64,000 nucleotides of DNA, from contig NZ_RQIH01000015.1 of NCBI RefSeq assembly GCF_003939025.1, positions 62,001-126,000 on the forward strand, read 5' to 3'. Positions 25,692 through 35,004 of this stretch are shown here, in pieces (positions within the stretch are counted from its first letter, which is position 1; every line of letters begins with the position of its first letter). Source of the DNA: Rhizobium sophoriradicis. Lineage in GTDB: Bacteria; Pseudomonadota; Alphaproteobacteria; Rhizobiales; Rhizobiaceae. The notes under the pieces were generated by a model. It worked only from the letters and a program-made list of their open reading frames with translations. It ran no database searches and had not been told where the DNA came from. Made by a program: the position numbers and the translations under genes.

Positions 25692-26396
25692 ATGATGAAG
25701 CCGAGCGGATCCACCGAGGCAGTGAGAATCGAGGACCTTGACGACGCGGGGCTGGTTGAACACGCGCGACATCGAGACTCCGCCGCATTCTGGCTGATCA
25801 TCAAGCGTCACAATCAGCGGCTTCACCGGGTCGCCCGCGCCATCCTGAATGACGACACCGAGGCGGAGGACGTACTTCAGGAGACCTATATCCACGCCTT
25901 CACCCATCTGGCCGAATTCCGCGCGGAGGCGCGGCTGTCGACCTGGCTCACCCGGATCGCGCTGAACGAGGCGCTGGGACGCCGCCGGAAAAAGCGACCC
26001 ACCGTGGACGCGAAAGTCATCGAAGGCATGGTCGCTCCGTTCAGCGCACACAAGCCTGATCCCGAAGAGGCGGCCGCTCTCGCTGGAATCCGCGGCCTCC
26101 TGGAGCGAGCCGTCGGTGACTTGCCGGAGCCGTTTCGCATCGTCTTTGTCATGCGGGACGTCGAGGAAATGAGCATTGAGGAAACCGCTTTTCTTTTGGC
26201 ATTGCGACCTCAGACAGTGAGCACCCGTCTTTATCGCGCACGCCGGCTGCTCCGCGAGGCGCTGGAGGACAAGCTCGCAACCGTGTTCACGGATACGTTT
26301 CTCTTCGCCGGCGCTCGTTGCGACCGCCTCGCGCAATCAGTCCTCGCTCGGCTCGCAATCCTTGGTTCCAAAGGATCTGTTGAACGCGGCAACTGA
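25692..26396 (+). CDS. ECF-type RNA polymerase sigma factor
   Basis: A 234-residue sigma-70 protein of the ECF group. Region 2 is visible as HNQRLHRVARAILNDDTEAEDVLQETY and the following STWLTRIALN, and region 4 as PEPFRIVFVMRDVEEMSIEETA. GGAG precedes the ATG at 25692. The C-terminal 40 residues are beyond region 4 and poorly conserved. No anti-sigma gene is next to it; the next gene encodes an exported ferritin-like protein. Confidence 0.88.
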   Translation: MMKPSGSTEAVRIEDLDDAGLVEHARHRDSAAFWLIIKRHNQRLHRVARAILNDDTEAEDVLQETYIHAFTHLAEFRAEARLSTWLTRIALNEALGRRRKKRPTVDAKVIEGMVAPFSAHKPDPEEAAALAGIRGLLERAVGDLPEPFRIVFVMRDVEEMSIEETAFLLALRPQTVSTRLYRARRLLREALEDKLATVFTDTFLFAGARCDRLAQSVLARLAILGSKGSVERGN

Positions 26397-26564
26397 GCGC
26401 AGGTAGACGCCGTCCACGCCGAGATTACGCCGGCTCCTTTCGCAGGGCCTTTGTAGCGGGACACGGGAATATTTTGGCGGCCCGGACCATCTAATCGTCA
26501 GGCAAATGCATTCGGTGCCGCGGTGCTGACAGCGGTGTTGAATCAACAAACATAGGAGACCGCC

Positions 26565-27428
26565 ATGCACGGCGCACTTCACCTATCCCGGCGTCAGTCG
26601 CTTCAGGGACTTATCGTACTCGGTGCCGGAGCGGCACTGAGCGGAATCGCGCGGCCTTCTCCGGTATTGGCACAGGACATATCGGACGAGGACATTTTCC
26701 GTTTTGCGCTCAACCTCGAATATATGGAGGCTGAATACTACCTGCGCGGCACCACCGGAAAGGGCATCGACGCAGCCGATGCCGGTTCGAAACCCGGCGA
26801 CGTCGTTGGTGGAAAGCAAGTCTCGTTCGAGACGCCCGCCATCGGCGAATTCATGCAGGAAGTGGCGGAAAATGAACTCGCGCACGTCCGCTTCTACCGC
26901 AAGACGCTTGGAACCGACGCGGTTGACCGGCCGGCCATCGATTTCGATGCGGGCTTCAAAGCCGTCGCGCAAGCAGCAGGCCTCGGGCCGGATTTCGACC
27001 CCTTCGGCAACGAGACGAACTTCGTTCTCGGCGGGATGTTGTTCGAGGATGTCGGCGTCACCGCCTATGCCGGTGCGGCGACAGTTCTGAAAAACAAGGA
27101 CTTCCTCGCCGCAGCCGCAGGCATCCTGGCGGTCGAGGCCTATCACATGGGAATGGCGCGATCTACGCTATACCGAAAGGGAGAGGAAGCCTGGAAGGCC
27201 GCCAACGCTGTCTCCGATGCGCGAGACAAAATCGACGGGTCAGACGACAAGGACCAGGGGATTCAGGCGGACGGAAAAGCCAACATCGTTCCCTCGACGC
27301 CCGATGCGATCGCGTTCACCAGAACGCCGCAGGAGGTGCTGCGGATCGTCTACCTCACCGACAAGGACGGAGTGAGCAAGGGCGGCTTCTATCCGGAAGG
27401 GATGAACGGTACGCTCAAGACCACCTGA
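26565..27428 (+). CDS. Tat-exported ferritin-like (desiccation-related type) protein
   Basis: A 287-residue protein with a twin-arginine signal (LSRRQSLQGLIVLGAGAA). The mature part has ferritin-like four-helix signatures: FRFALNLEYMEAEYYLRG, EVAENELAHVRFYRKTLG and AVEAYHMGMARS, with Glu and His that could bind metal. This family (PF13668-type) is known from stress- and desiccation-related proteins. AGGAGA precedes the ATG. It lies downstream of the ECF sigma gene, which may control it. Enzyme activity is unknown. Confidence 0.85.
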   Translation: MHGALHLSRRQSLQGLIVLGAGAALSGIARPSPVLAQDISDEDIFRFALNLEYMEAEYYLRGTTGKGIDAADAGSKPGDVVGGKQVSFETPAIGEFMQEVAENELAHVRFYRKTLGTDAVDRPAIDFDAGFKAVAQAAGLGPDFDPFGNETNFVLGGMLFEDVGVTAYAGAATVLKNKDFLAAAAGILAVEAYHMGMARSTLYRKGEEAWKAANAVSDARDKIDGSDDKDQGIQADGKANIVPSTPDAIAFTRTPQEVLRIVYLTDKDGVSKGGFYPEGMNGTLKTT

Positions 27429-27785
27429 GCCAGTTGGTTCGACTACCCTTCAAGGCGAGGGGACTATAATTTGTCCGGGGCGCCCGACAAGGCAGGCCAT
27501 CGCGTCTGAATGTTCAGTCGATCGCAAAAACGCCGATCCGAGAGATCGAGGCGCAGGGAAACGCGTCATTCGTTGACAATCCACCGCGTGGCACTCACCT
27601 GGTTCATGGCGGCTTCAGTGATCGCAATGGCATTGGCACCTGGAGATTTACGCCGAAACAAGCCGCAACCGTTCATGGCGAATGCGGATGTCGAGGCGGA
27701 CGCCATGTGGGGTGCGGTTAGGCTGGCACTGGAACGAAATTTGTCCGCACAAGTTCGGGTCTGTTGAGCGAGAAGGCCCGCAAGC
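27429..27785. other. Intergenic stretch with no supported gene
   Basis: These 357 bases separate the ferritin-like gene from the SDR-DoxX gene. An 85-codon frame (27510-27767, plus) has one hydrophobic stretch but an unusual Arg-rich start, no ribosome site I trust and no family resemblance. I see no RNA gene or terminator. Confidence 0.5.
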
Positions 27786-29072
27786 ATGAAGATTCTGGTT
27801 ATCGGAGCGACAGGGCTGGTTGGTAGCGCCGTCTGCGCCGGGCTGGCGACGGGCGGACATAATGTCATCAGCGCGGTTCGTCCTGGCAAACAGCCCGATG
27901 GAGGGCTCGGCACCTGGGTTGAAGTCGACATAGCAAAGGCGGTTGAACCCTCTGACTGGCTGCCTCACCTCGAAGGAATAGATGCGGTCGTCAACTGCGC
28001 CGGGGCGCTGCAGGACGGAATGAGGCACAACATGACGGCCGTCCACGCGCAGGGACCGCGAGCCTTGTTCAGTGCATGCGAGCAATCCGGTGTACGCCGA
28101 ATTATTCATTTCTCGGCGATCGGGGTGGATCGGCAGCAGCCGTCAGCGTTCTCACGCACGAAGCTTTCCGGCGACATGGCTCTGATGGAGACGAATCTCG
28201 ATTGGGTGATCCTGCGTCCCGCCGTGATCCTTGGGGACTCCGCGTTCGGTTCCAGTGCATTGTTCCGGGGACTTGCCGCTCTGCCGGTTCTGCCGGCGAT
28301 GCCGTCGACCGGGAAACTTCAGGTGGTGCAGCTCGAGGACGTCACGGAGACCGTCCTTCGTTTTGTCGACAAAGCAGACCCATCGAAACTCTCGCTTGAA
28401 ATCGTCGGCCCGCAACCGCTTGATTTCGACGAGATTGTAGCGCGGTACCGGAGATGGCTTGGCTGGCCTCCCGCCAAGCGCTATCTGCTGCCCCGCCCGC
28501 TCGCCAGCCTTCTCTATCGGCTCGGCGATATCGCAGGATTGCTGGGATGGCGGCCGCCGGTTCGAAGCACCGCCGCAAGGGAGATCGTCCGCGGCGCCGT
28601 GGGCGATCCAACGGATTGGACCGCCGCTACCGGAATCCGGCCGTTATCGTTGGACGATGCTTTGGCGCGTCGCCCTGTTTCGGTCCAGGAGCGTTGGTTT
28701 GCCAAACTCTACTTTCTGAAGCCGGTCATTTTTCTGCTGCTGCCACTCTTCTGGATAGCGACCGGGATAATTTCGCTGACGTCGGGTTTCGAGGAGGGCG
28801 TCGAACTGATGCTGGCGGGCGGCGCAGGTTGGCTCGCGGCACCAAGCGTGGTTGCCGGAGCTCTTGCAGACATCGTGGTCGGATGCGCTATCGCTTTGCG
28901 CCGCACAGCGCGTTGGGGCCTCTACGCAGCTGTCCTGCTATCACTCTTCTATGCAGCAGCCGGCACGGCAATATTGCCGGAGTTGTGGAATGAGCCCCTC
29001 GGCCCGCTGACCAAGATATGGCCGATCCTCGTGCTACACTTGGTCGCTCTGGCGATTCTGGAGGAGCGATGA
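27786..29072 (+). CDS. Fusion of an NAD(P)-binding (SDR/NmrA-like) domain and a DoxX-like membrane domain
   Basis: A 428-residue protein. Residues 1-200 form a Rossmann domain starting KILVIGATGLVGSAV, with a typical FSAIGVDR region. After about residue 290 there are four hydrophobic helices (KPVIFLLLPLFWIATGII and later) of the DoxX-like type. The combination occurs in a family annotated as SDR oxidoreductase/DoxX-like. It would place a nucleotide-dependent enzyme on the membrane. The stop overlaps the next gene as ATGA, so both form one operon with the DUF2269 protein. Confidence 0.87.
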   Translation: MKILVIGATGLVGSAVCAGLATGGHNVISAVRPGKQPDGGLGTWVEVDIAKAVEPSDWLPHLEGIDAVVNCAGALQDGMRHNMTAVHAQGPRALFSACEQSGVRRIIHFSAIGVDRQQPSAFSRTKLSGDMALMETNLDWVILRPAVILGDSAFGSSALFRGLAALPVLPAMPSTGKLQVVQLEDVTETVLRFVDKADPSKLSLEIVGPQPLDFDEIVARYRRWLGWPPAKRYLLPRPLASLLYRLGDIAGLLGWRPPVRSTAAREIVRGAVGDPTDWTAATGIRPLSLDDALARRPVSVQERWFAKLYFLKPVIFLLLPLFWIATGIISLTSGFEEGVELMLAGGAGWLAAPSVVAGALADIVVGCAIALRRTARWGLYAAVLLSLFYAAAGTAILPELWNEPLGPLTKIWPILVLHLVALAILEER

Positions 29073-29536
29073 TCTATTTCGTACTGAAATTCCTGCATAT
29101 CATCGGCGCCGCTGTTCTTCTCGGCACCGGCGCGGGGATCGCCTTCTTTATGTTGGTGGCGCATCGCACCGGCAATGCGATCACCGTAGCCGCCGTCGCG
29201 CGGATCGTGGTGCTTGCGGATTTCGTCTTCACGACAACGGCCGTGATCGTTCAGCCGATCACCGGCATAGCGCTGGCCTGGCATGTCGGTTATTCCCTTT
29301 GGGATCGTTGGATATTTTGGTCGATCATCCTCTATCTGGTCACGGGCGCCTTTTGGTTGCCGGTCGTTTGGATGCAGATGGAGATGCGCAATATCGCGAA
29401 GCAAGCAGTGGTGAAGGGTGAGCCGCTGCCGGCGCGCTATCACAAGCTATTTTGGACCTGGTTCTGTTTCGGCTTTCCGGCTTTCGCTGCGGTCCTGGCA
29501 ATTATCTGGCTCATGATTACACGGCCGGCTCGATGA
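29069..29536 (+). CDS. DUF2269-family integral membrane protein
   Basis: A 155-residue protein with four predicted membrane helices, beginning MIYFVLKFLHIIGAAVLLGT. The ATG at 29069 overlaps the stop of the SDR-DoxX gene and follows GGAGGAG. Conserved His in FLHIIG and Trp-rich helices are typical of DUF2269, whose function is unknown. The coupling suggests the two membrane proteins work together. Confidence 0.88.
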   Translation: MIYFVLKFLHIIGAAVLLGTGAGIAFFMLVAHRTGNAITVAAVARIVVLADFVFTTTAVIVQPITGIALAWHVGYSLWDRWIFWSIILYLVTGAFWLPVVWMQMEMRNIAKQAVVKGEPLPARYHKLFWTWFCFGFPAFAAVLAIIWLMITRPAR

Positions 29537-29894
29537 GAGCGCGGCTCTTGTTGTCTTTGCGCTGACGCGCTTTGTCATGCCGCTATGACATCAGCAACAC
29601 CTTCAAAAGCGGTTGACCAAGATTGATTATTGACTCATCACGCAATGTGAACATAATAGGAACATCGGCGAGGCGGCCGCCAATCTGAAAACGAATGTAT
29701 AGAGCACGGATATGCGAGAGCAGCCGACCGGCAAAGTCGTGGAGACGAAGGGCTCGAGTAATCGCTATCACAGGGGCGATATGCCAGCAGCAAGAGCAAA
29801 GTGCTGGACGACATCCGCCACCTGCGTCGGCAGTTGGCACTGACAGAAGGCGCTATGAGCCCGCGGTTGGCCCGAGCTACGATCGAGACCGATA
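29537..29894. other. Intergenic stretch with no supported gene
   Basis: These 358 bases between the DUF2269 gene and the small zinc-ribbon gene contain only short overlapping frames without family resemblance. I see no tRNA, strong hairpin or clear promoter. Confidence 0.5.
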
Positions 29895-30323
29895 ATGCCG
29901 GAAATGAACATATCGAAGAAGCTGTCGCGCTGGTCGTTGGAGGAGGCACGGCAAGTAGGACACCTACTGGTTATCCGCTGCGGGCTTTGCAATATTACAC
30001 GTCGGTTTCTGCCGGATGACATTCTTAAGCTCCATAGGAACACCACCTTGAGCCGCCTGAGGTTTGTCTGCCAAGAATGCAACAAGAGTGCTTACATCGA
30101 GGTGAACGTCTATTGCCCGTCATCATGGGAAGTCGGAAAGCTTGAGGTCCCGGCGGCTGGCCGGAATGCGAGACGTCCGGAAGCCTATATGGCGAGACGG
30201 AACCCTTTAGAAGGCCGCAGCGGCGCAGAGACGCCAAGGGACCCAGCGCCGCGGGATCCAGCATCAAGCAAACGCTTAGCCGGTGATACGAGCCGGAGCC
30301 GCCCATACTGCGAAGGGCAATAG
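29895..30323 (+). CDS. Small zinc-ribbon hypothetical protein
   Basis: A 142-residue frame whose first 75 residues look real: KKLSRWSLEEARQVGHLLVI leads to CGLCNITRRFLPDD, and then VCQECNKSAY. The two C-x2-C pairs predict a zinc ribbon. Similar small proteins with this RCGLC...LP-D pattern are frequent in rhizobia. The last 60 residues are Arg/Pro-rich and may not be conserved. The start could be the ATG at 29895 or 29904. Function is unknown. A hairpin terminator follows at 30474. Confidence 0.6.
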   Translation: MPEMNISKKLSRWSLEEARQVGHLLVIRCGLCNITRRFLPDDILKLHRNTTLSRLRFVCQECNKSAYIEVNVYCPSSWEVGKLEVPAAGRNARRPEAYMARRNPLEGRSGAETPRDPAPRDPASSKRLAGDTSRSRPYCEGQ

Positions 30324-30473
30324 CCGGGTACTACCGACATCAAGCCCGTTCAATGTAGTTGTCGTTACGGTGTCCGACGCGGGGTTCGCCGGCTAAGGGT
30401 TGCAACCATGGGCCTCGCATCGTGCGTTTCTGCTTCAAACTCGATTATGCCGCCGTACACTCCCACGTCAAAG

Positions 30474-30502
30474 CCGCACCTGAATTTCACCAGGTGCGGT
30501 TT
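30474..30502 (+). terminator. Rho-independent terminator, possibly bidirectional
   Basis: A perfect 9-bp stem, CCGCACCTG pairing with CAGGTGCGG across an 8-base loop, is followed on the plus strand by TTTATT. It lies between two convergent genes, 29 bases past the end of the BCCT gene, so it can serve both directions, best on the plus strand. Confidence 0.75.
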
Positions 30503-30530
30503 ATTGGCGCTGGATGGGGAGACTCGTGAT

Positions 30531-32099
30531 CTATTCAGCAGTTAATGTGGCCAATTGCGGACCTTCGGAAAGGGGAGAGAGTGGCTCAGGCCGGTCTTCG
30601 AGGTCGTTCAGCAGTGCCGTCCATAGCGAGACGCATAGTCCGACCATCACGACGAGGAAGGGTGCTGCGGCGATAATCGACGCGGTCTGCAAGCCCTGCA
30701 AGCCTCCCATCACCAGCAGCACACAGGCCGACGCTCCGGCGAGGCCACCCCACAGCACGACGACGCCGCGTGCGGGCTCAAGCGTGCCGTGAGACGAGAG
30801 CATGCCCATCACTATCGAGGCGGCATCCGCGCCCGAGATAAAGAAGATGGCGACAAGGAAGATCGCGACGAATGAGGTGAGCGCGGTTGCAGGATATTGT
30901 TCAAGCAGGGCAAACAGCGAGATGGCGGCCCCCTTGGTGTTGACGGCCTCGACGAGGCCGCCGGCTCCCATCAGTTCGGAATGTAGCGCAGTGCCACCCA
31001 TGATCGTGAACCAGAGGAAGGTTACGCCGCTCGGAATGAGCAGAACGCCGATGATGAATTCTCGGATCGTACGCCCCTTGGAGATGCGTGCAATGAAGAC
31101 GCCTACGAAAGGCGCCCAGGAAACCCACCAAGCCCAGTAAAAGATCGTCCAGCTGCCCAACCATTTGCCGTCGCTGAAGGCGGCGGTGCGGAACGACATG
31201 GTGACGAGATCGGATAGATAGTCGCCAAGCGCCTCGGTGAAGGTGTTGAGGATGAAGATGGTCGGCCCGACGATGGCTAGGAACAGTAGCAGCACGGCCG
31301 CGATCACCATGTTCATGTTGCTCAGGAACTGAACGCCCTTGCCCACCCCGGAAACTGCCGAAAGGATAAATAGCACCGACAACACCGTGATGATCGCAAG
31401 GGCCACTCCCGTCCCCTCACCGATTCCCCAAAGAAAATTCAGACCGCTGTTGATCTGTTGGGCGCCAAGGCCGAGCGATGTCGCCGTGCCGAACAGCGTG
31501 GCTATAACGGCGAGAATATCGATCGTCTTACCGATCGGTCCGTTGACGGCGCTACCGAGCAGGGGGGTGAATGCGCTCGATATCAGGATAGGCAAGCCCT
31601 TACGGTAGGTGAAGTAGGCGATCGCCAGCCCGACAATGGCATAGATCGCCCAAGGGTGCAGCGCCCAATGAAAGTAGGAATATTTCATTGCGACTAGCGC
31701 AGCTTCCCGGCTTTGCGCGGCCGCCAGACCGTGAGGAGGTGCGCCAAAATGGAAAACTGGTTCGGCAACGCCCCAGAACATCAAGCCGATGCCCATGCCG
31801 ACGCTGAACATCATGCAGACCCACGAAGCCGTCCGGAATTCCGGAACCTCGTCATCGGCCCCAAGCCTGATCTTGCCGAAACGGCTGATCGCCAGGAACC
31901 CGGCAAAGATCAGGAAGAACGCGGTCGAGACAACAAAGCCCCATCCGAAATCGCCGATAATCGCCGAAAGCGCAGCTTGGGTGACGGAGGCAAGGCTCTC
32001 CGGAGCCACCGCTCCCCATGAGATGAACCCGGCCGCTATTGCTATTGCCGGCCAGAATACCGCCGGATCTATGCTGCGGAGTCTGTTCGCAGTCGACAT
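30531..32099 (-). CDS. BCCT-family betaine/choline/carnitine-type transporter
   Basis: A 522-residue carrier with about 12 membrane helices. The BCCT signature WWVSWAPFVGVFIARISKGR is complete, and GMGIGLMFWGVAEPVFHF is the glycine-rich and Trp-box region. BCCT proteins take up quaternary ammonium osmolytes by Na+ or H+ symport. The ATG at 32099 has GGAGGG at six bases; a longer frame to 32195 lacks such a site. It stands alone. The long cytoplasmic C-terminus used for osmosensing in BetP is short here, so a nutrient or constitutive uptake role is possible. Confidence 0.93.
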   Translation of the reverse strand: MSTANRLRSIDPAVFWPAIAIAAGFISWGAVAPESLASVTQAALSAIIGDFGWGFVVSTAFFLIFAGFLAISRFGKIRLGADDEVPEFRTASWVCMMFSVGMGIGLMFWGVAEPVFHFGAPPHGLAAAQSREAALVAMKYSYFHWALHPWAIYAIVGLAIAYFTYRKGLPILISSAFTPLLGSAVNGPIGKTIDILAVIATLFGTATSLGLGAQQINSGLNFLWGIGEGTGVALAIITVLSVLFILSAVSGVGKGVQFLSNMNMVIAAVLLLFLAIVGPTIFILNTFTEALGDYLSDLVTMSFRTAAFSDGKWLGSWTIFYWAWWVSWAPFVGVFIARISKGRTIREFIIGVLLIPSGVTFLWFTIMGGTALHSELMGAGGLVEAVNTKGAAISLFALLEQYPATALTSFVAIFLVAIFFISGADAASIVMGMLSSHGTLEPARGVVVLWGGLAGASACVLLVMGGLQGLQTASIIAAAPFLVVMVGLCVSLWTALLNDLEDRPEPLSPLSEGPQLATLTAE

Positions 32100-32922
32100 G
32101 CTTATCCCTCCAAGGTTTATGTGCTGACGTTCCCTTTGAATTTTAAAATGGGCATCGCGATAGAACCTGTCCGAGAGGCCAAGTCGCGATGCCAATGCCG
32201 TAAAGCTAACGACGCTGAACGCGCCTTTGTGACCTTGCGGCTCTGGGGCCGCCTTCTTTATGTGACTAGCAGATCACCCGGTTTGCACTCGCCTCCGTTA
32301 CGACCGTCGGCTTGTCGAAAACCGACCTCTGCTAGACAGAACCGACATTCATTGAAGCGATCAGCTGGGCTGCGATGTGGCGAAAACTGTGAAATTGATG
32401 GTTCCTGGGGGATGGCGAAACGCAGCAGACCAGCCAGCTGCGACGGCAAATTTCCATCCGGAGCGAGCTGAACCGGATGAATGCCAAGCCAAATGCGCAG
32501 AAGGAACTTGCTTGGCCTTCTTTATCCGTGTCCGGACGAGATTGGCATTGACGTCGTGTGCAACGCCAGCCGTGAGACCGAAATGCAGGGCTGTAAGCTC
32601 GCCGCGACAAGCCGATCTGGCGAGGCTGGGTCACCATGGCGGGCCGCGGCGGATTGCTCAAACGAGGAGCATCAGTTCTCCGTTTACGGAAACCGCCGCC
32701 TTTAGCCGAGCCGCTCGGATTTTTTCCTTCAGTTCTAAAATAACGACGCGCAACTACATCCTACAGGGACAAGGGTCGTCATAAGGCGCGTCTTTAGAGC
32801 TGCGGAAAAAAAGGCTCGGTCATTTGAGCCGAGGTCCGACGGTTGACCATTCCTGGAAACTCGAACTCCCATGAAATATTGCCGGCAGGTTTTTTGACAT
32901 CGAGACCTGCCGGCGACCAGTC
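32100..32922. other. 823-base region without a supported gene
   Basis: The stretch between the BCCT start and the MFS stop contains frames of up to 135 codons (for example 32377-32784, plus), but none shows a family pattern or a convincing start. It holds the BCCT promoter area on its left and a hairpin at 32881-32914 on its right. It may be decayed DNA at a junction between two acquired segments. Confidence 0.5.
32881..32914 (-). terminator. Hairpin downstream of the MFS gene, likely terminator
   Basis: GCCGGCAGGT (32881-32890) pairs perfectly with ACCTGCCGGC (32905-32914) around a 14-base loop, eight bases past the MFS stop. There is no long T-run after it on the minus strand, so termination may be weak or Rho-assisted. 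Confidence 0.6.
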
Positions 32923-34206
32923 TTAATGGGCCTTGCTTGAGTAGAGCAGAGTGGCGGCTGCAAGAACGCAACCTACTGCGCCGACCGCCGCGAAGATGTA
33001 GAAGTTCCATTGCGGGGCGAGACCGGCGCCAAGCACAGCGCCACCGATGGCTGGGCCGATCATGCCGCCGATACGGCCGATGCCAAGCGAGAAGCCAAGG
33101 CCCGTGCCGCGGATTTCGACCGGATAGAGACTGCCGACGAGAACATTGGCAAGAATCTGTGTGCCGATGGTGCCGGTTCCAGCGAGCGCCACGAGTCCAT
33201 AGACCTGCAAGCCCTCATCGACTTGCGTCAGCAGCCAGATGGCGCAGGCACCGAGCGCGAACATGCCGGCGACGACCAACTTGACATTGCCTCGGTCAGC
33301 AATCCTAGCGCCGATCAACAGCCCGATCGCCGCGCCAAGATTGAGCGTCACCGAGAACAGCAGCGCAGAGCCAAGGTCGTAGCCCATCTTGTTCATGATG
33401 GTCGGAAGCCAATTGACCATGCCGAAGGTCAGCAGAAGCGAACAGAAGTGGATGCCCCAGGCATTCAGCGTCGGCAGAAGACGGCCCTCGGAAAACAGCG
33501 ACTTTACGCCGGCCTGGCGGTCCGCTGCAGGGCGGGGGGTCGGACGGGGCAGGCCGAATTGGGTAGCGATCTCGTTGGCTTCGGCGTGACGGTCCTTGCT
33601 TGCCAGCCATTCGGGCGATTCAGGGATGAGGCGCAGGAAGAGCGGCAGGAGCAGGATCGGCGCGCCGCCGATGATCATCAGTGGCCGCCAACCATAGGTC
33701 TGAACCAGCAGGATACCGAGAATGCCGGACAGGATACCGCCGATCAGATAGCCGAGGAGCGTGATCGAATAGGCCATGGCCTTCCGTTTCGGCGGAGAGA
33801 ATTCAATGATCAGCGCGGTGACGGTCGGGAACAGTGCGCCGAGACCCAGACCGGCGAGAAAGCGCGTGCCCTCGAAGGCGAGGAAGCTCGGCGCGAAGCC
33901 GCTGCCAATCATCATGACGGAAAAGCTCAGCAAGCTGCCGATGATGACCTTGCGACGACCGATCCGGTCGGCGAGCGTTCCGGCGACAAGCGCGCCGAGC
34001 AGCATGCCGAACAGGGTGATAGAGGCGGCGCGTCCGACCATGCCTGGTGTCAGCGCCCAGCTCGCCTCTCTGAGCAGTGCTGGCGCGACTGCGCCATAGA
34101 CAATCAAGTCGTAGCCATCGAAGAGGATCAACAGGCCGCAAAGGGCGACGATCATGTTCGGGCTGCGCACGCTTTCCTTGACGATAGCAATATCTTGTAT
34201 GGCCAT
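32923..34206 (-). CDS. MFS transporter of the aromatic acid:H+ symporter type, linked to the gra cluster
   Basis: A 427-residue, 12-helix major facilitator protein. It has the first-helix DGYDLIVYGAVAP pattern and the loop GTLADRIGRRKVIIGSL that mark AAHS carriers, which import aromatic acids. The ATG at 34206 follows GGGGAGGA. Standing beside marR and the gamma-resorcylate genes it most likely imports gamma-resorcylate (2,6-dihydroxybenzoate). In strain MTP-10005, as I recall, a transporter gene (graK) belongs to the same cluster. Confidence 0.9.
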   Translation of the reverse strand: MAIQDIAIVKESVRSPNMIVALCGLLILFDGYDLIVYGAVAPALLREASWALTPGMVGRAASITLFGMLLGALVAGTLADRIGRRKVIIGSLLSFSVMMIGSGFAPSFLAFEGTRFLAGLGLGALFPTVTALIIEFSPPKRKAMAYSITLLGYLIGGILSGILGILLVQTYGWRPLMIIGGAPILLLPLFLRLIPESPEWLASKDRHAEANEIATQFGLPRPTPRPAADRQAGVKSLFSEGRLLPTLNAWGIHFCSLLLTFGMVNWLPTIMNKMGYDLGSALLFSVTLNLGAAIGLLIGARIADRGNVKLVVAGMFALGACAIWLLTQVDEGLQVYGLVALAGTGTIGTQILANVLVGSLYPVEIRGTGLGFSLGIGRIGGMIGPAIGGAVLGAGLAPQWNFYIFAAVGAVGCVLAAATLLYSSKAH

Positions 34207-34388
34207 TGGTTCCTCCCCATACATCCGAGTACAGGAAGTACGCTCCGCCTGCGGCAAGTTGGCGTCAATCCGTGTACAAATCCTCCAGGATCGTTGCCGG
34301 CATGGTTCCTCCCAGCGCCGAACCTCGCCCCTCCACGGACGATGTCAAAGCAACGACTAGGCGCTATTAAATACTTGCGAATAAAATA

Positions 34389-34402
34389 TTTGCAACTGCA
34401 AA
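34389..34402. promoter_or_regulatory. Putative MarR operator between marR and the MFS gene
   Basis: TTTGCAACTGCAAA is an inverted repeat (TTTGCA-AC-TGCAAA) just after the marR stop and about 180 bases before the MFS start. The same TTGCA-N2-TGCAA core occurs in the graD promoter, so it is likely bound by the local MarR protein. Confidence 0.55.
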
Positions 34403-34403
34403 C

Positions 34404-34859
34404 TTACCGCTCCGCACTTTTTCCTTTGGTCGAGATGGCGGGCAGGTTGCTGTGCATCCGGCGTAGCGCCTTCTTCAGCGCTTCGATCTCCTCGTCGGAC
34501 ATGTCCTGAACGGCGGTTCTTTCCAACTCCACCGCCAGCGGCATGAGTTGTTGGGTCAGCGCCTCGCCCTGCGGGGTAAGCCGCACGATCACTATACGGC
34601 CATTGTCTTCCGGCCGCGTCCGGGACACGAGCTTGCGTTTCGCCAGAGTGCCGACGAGGCGCGACAGCGTCGATATCTCAACCGAGACGACGTCGGCAAG
34701 GTCGCCCAGCGTACTCTCGTTTCGCTCCTTGAGCATGGCCAGAACCCGATACATGGCGACGGTGAGGTCATGTTCGGAAATTCTCTGCGCGAACACTTCG
34801 GCAATTCGAACGCCGGCGCGGTTGAGAAGGTATGGAACGGAATCGGTAAGTTTATACAT
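34404..34859 (-). CDS. graR: MarR-family regulator of the gamma-resorcylate genes
   Basis: A 151-residue winged-helix protein. The DNA-binding part is visible as STLGDLADVVSVEISTLSRLV followed by the wing with RTRPEDNGRIVIVRLT. MarR proteins repress aromatic catabolic operons and are released by the substrate. It is divergent from graD and upstream of the MFS gene. The name follows position in the gra cluster, order graR-D-A-F-C-B, and is less certain than the family. Confidence 0.85.
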   Translation of the reverse strand: MYKLTDSVPYLLNRAGVRIAEVFAQRISEHDLTVAMYRVLAMLKERNESTLGDLADVVSVEISTLSRLVGTLAKRKLVSRTRPEDNGRIVIVRLTPQGEALTQQLMPLAVELERTAVQDMSDEEIEALKKALRRMHSNLPAISTKGKSAER

Positions 34860-35004
34860 GTGCCTGATCTGCCGGTGGGATTCCGCCTGCTTTGTTCAGT
34901 CTTCGACATGCACGCAAATGACCGCGATGACAACACGGTCGTCTTTTCACGGCGCTGAAAACCGGACCATACCCCGTATTTTTTCCAACCCGAATAAATT
35001 TGCG

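Noticed and set aside
27510..27767. Plus-strand 85-codon frame after the ferritin-like gene
   Set aside because: Arg-rich start, no ribosome site and no family; not enough to call a gene.
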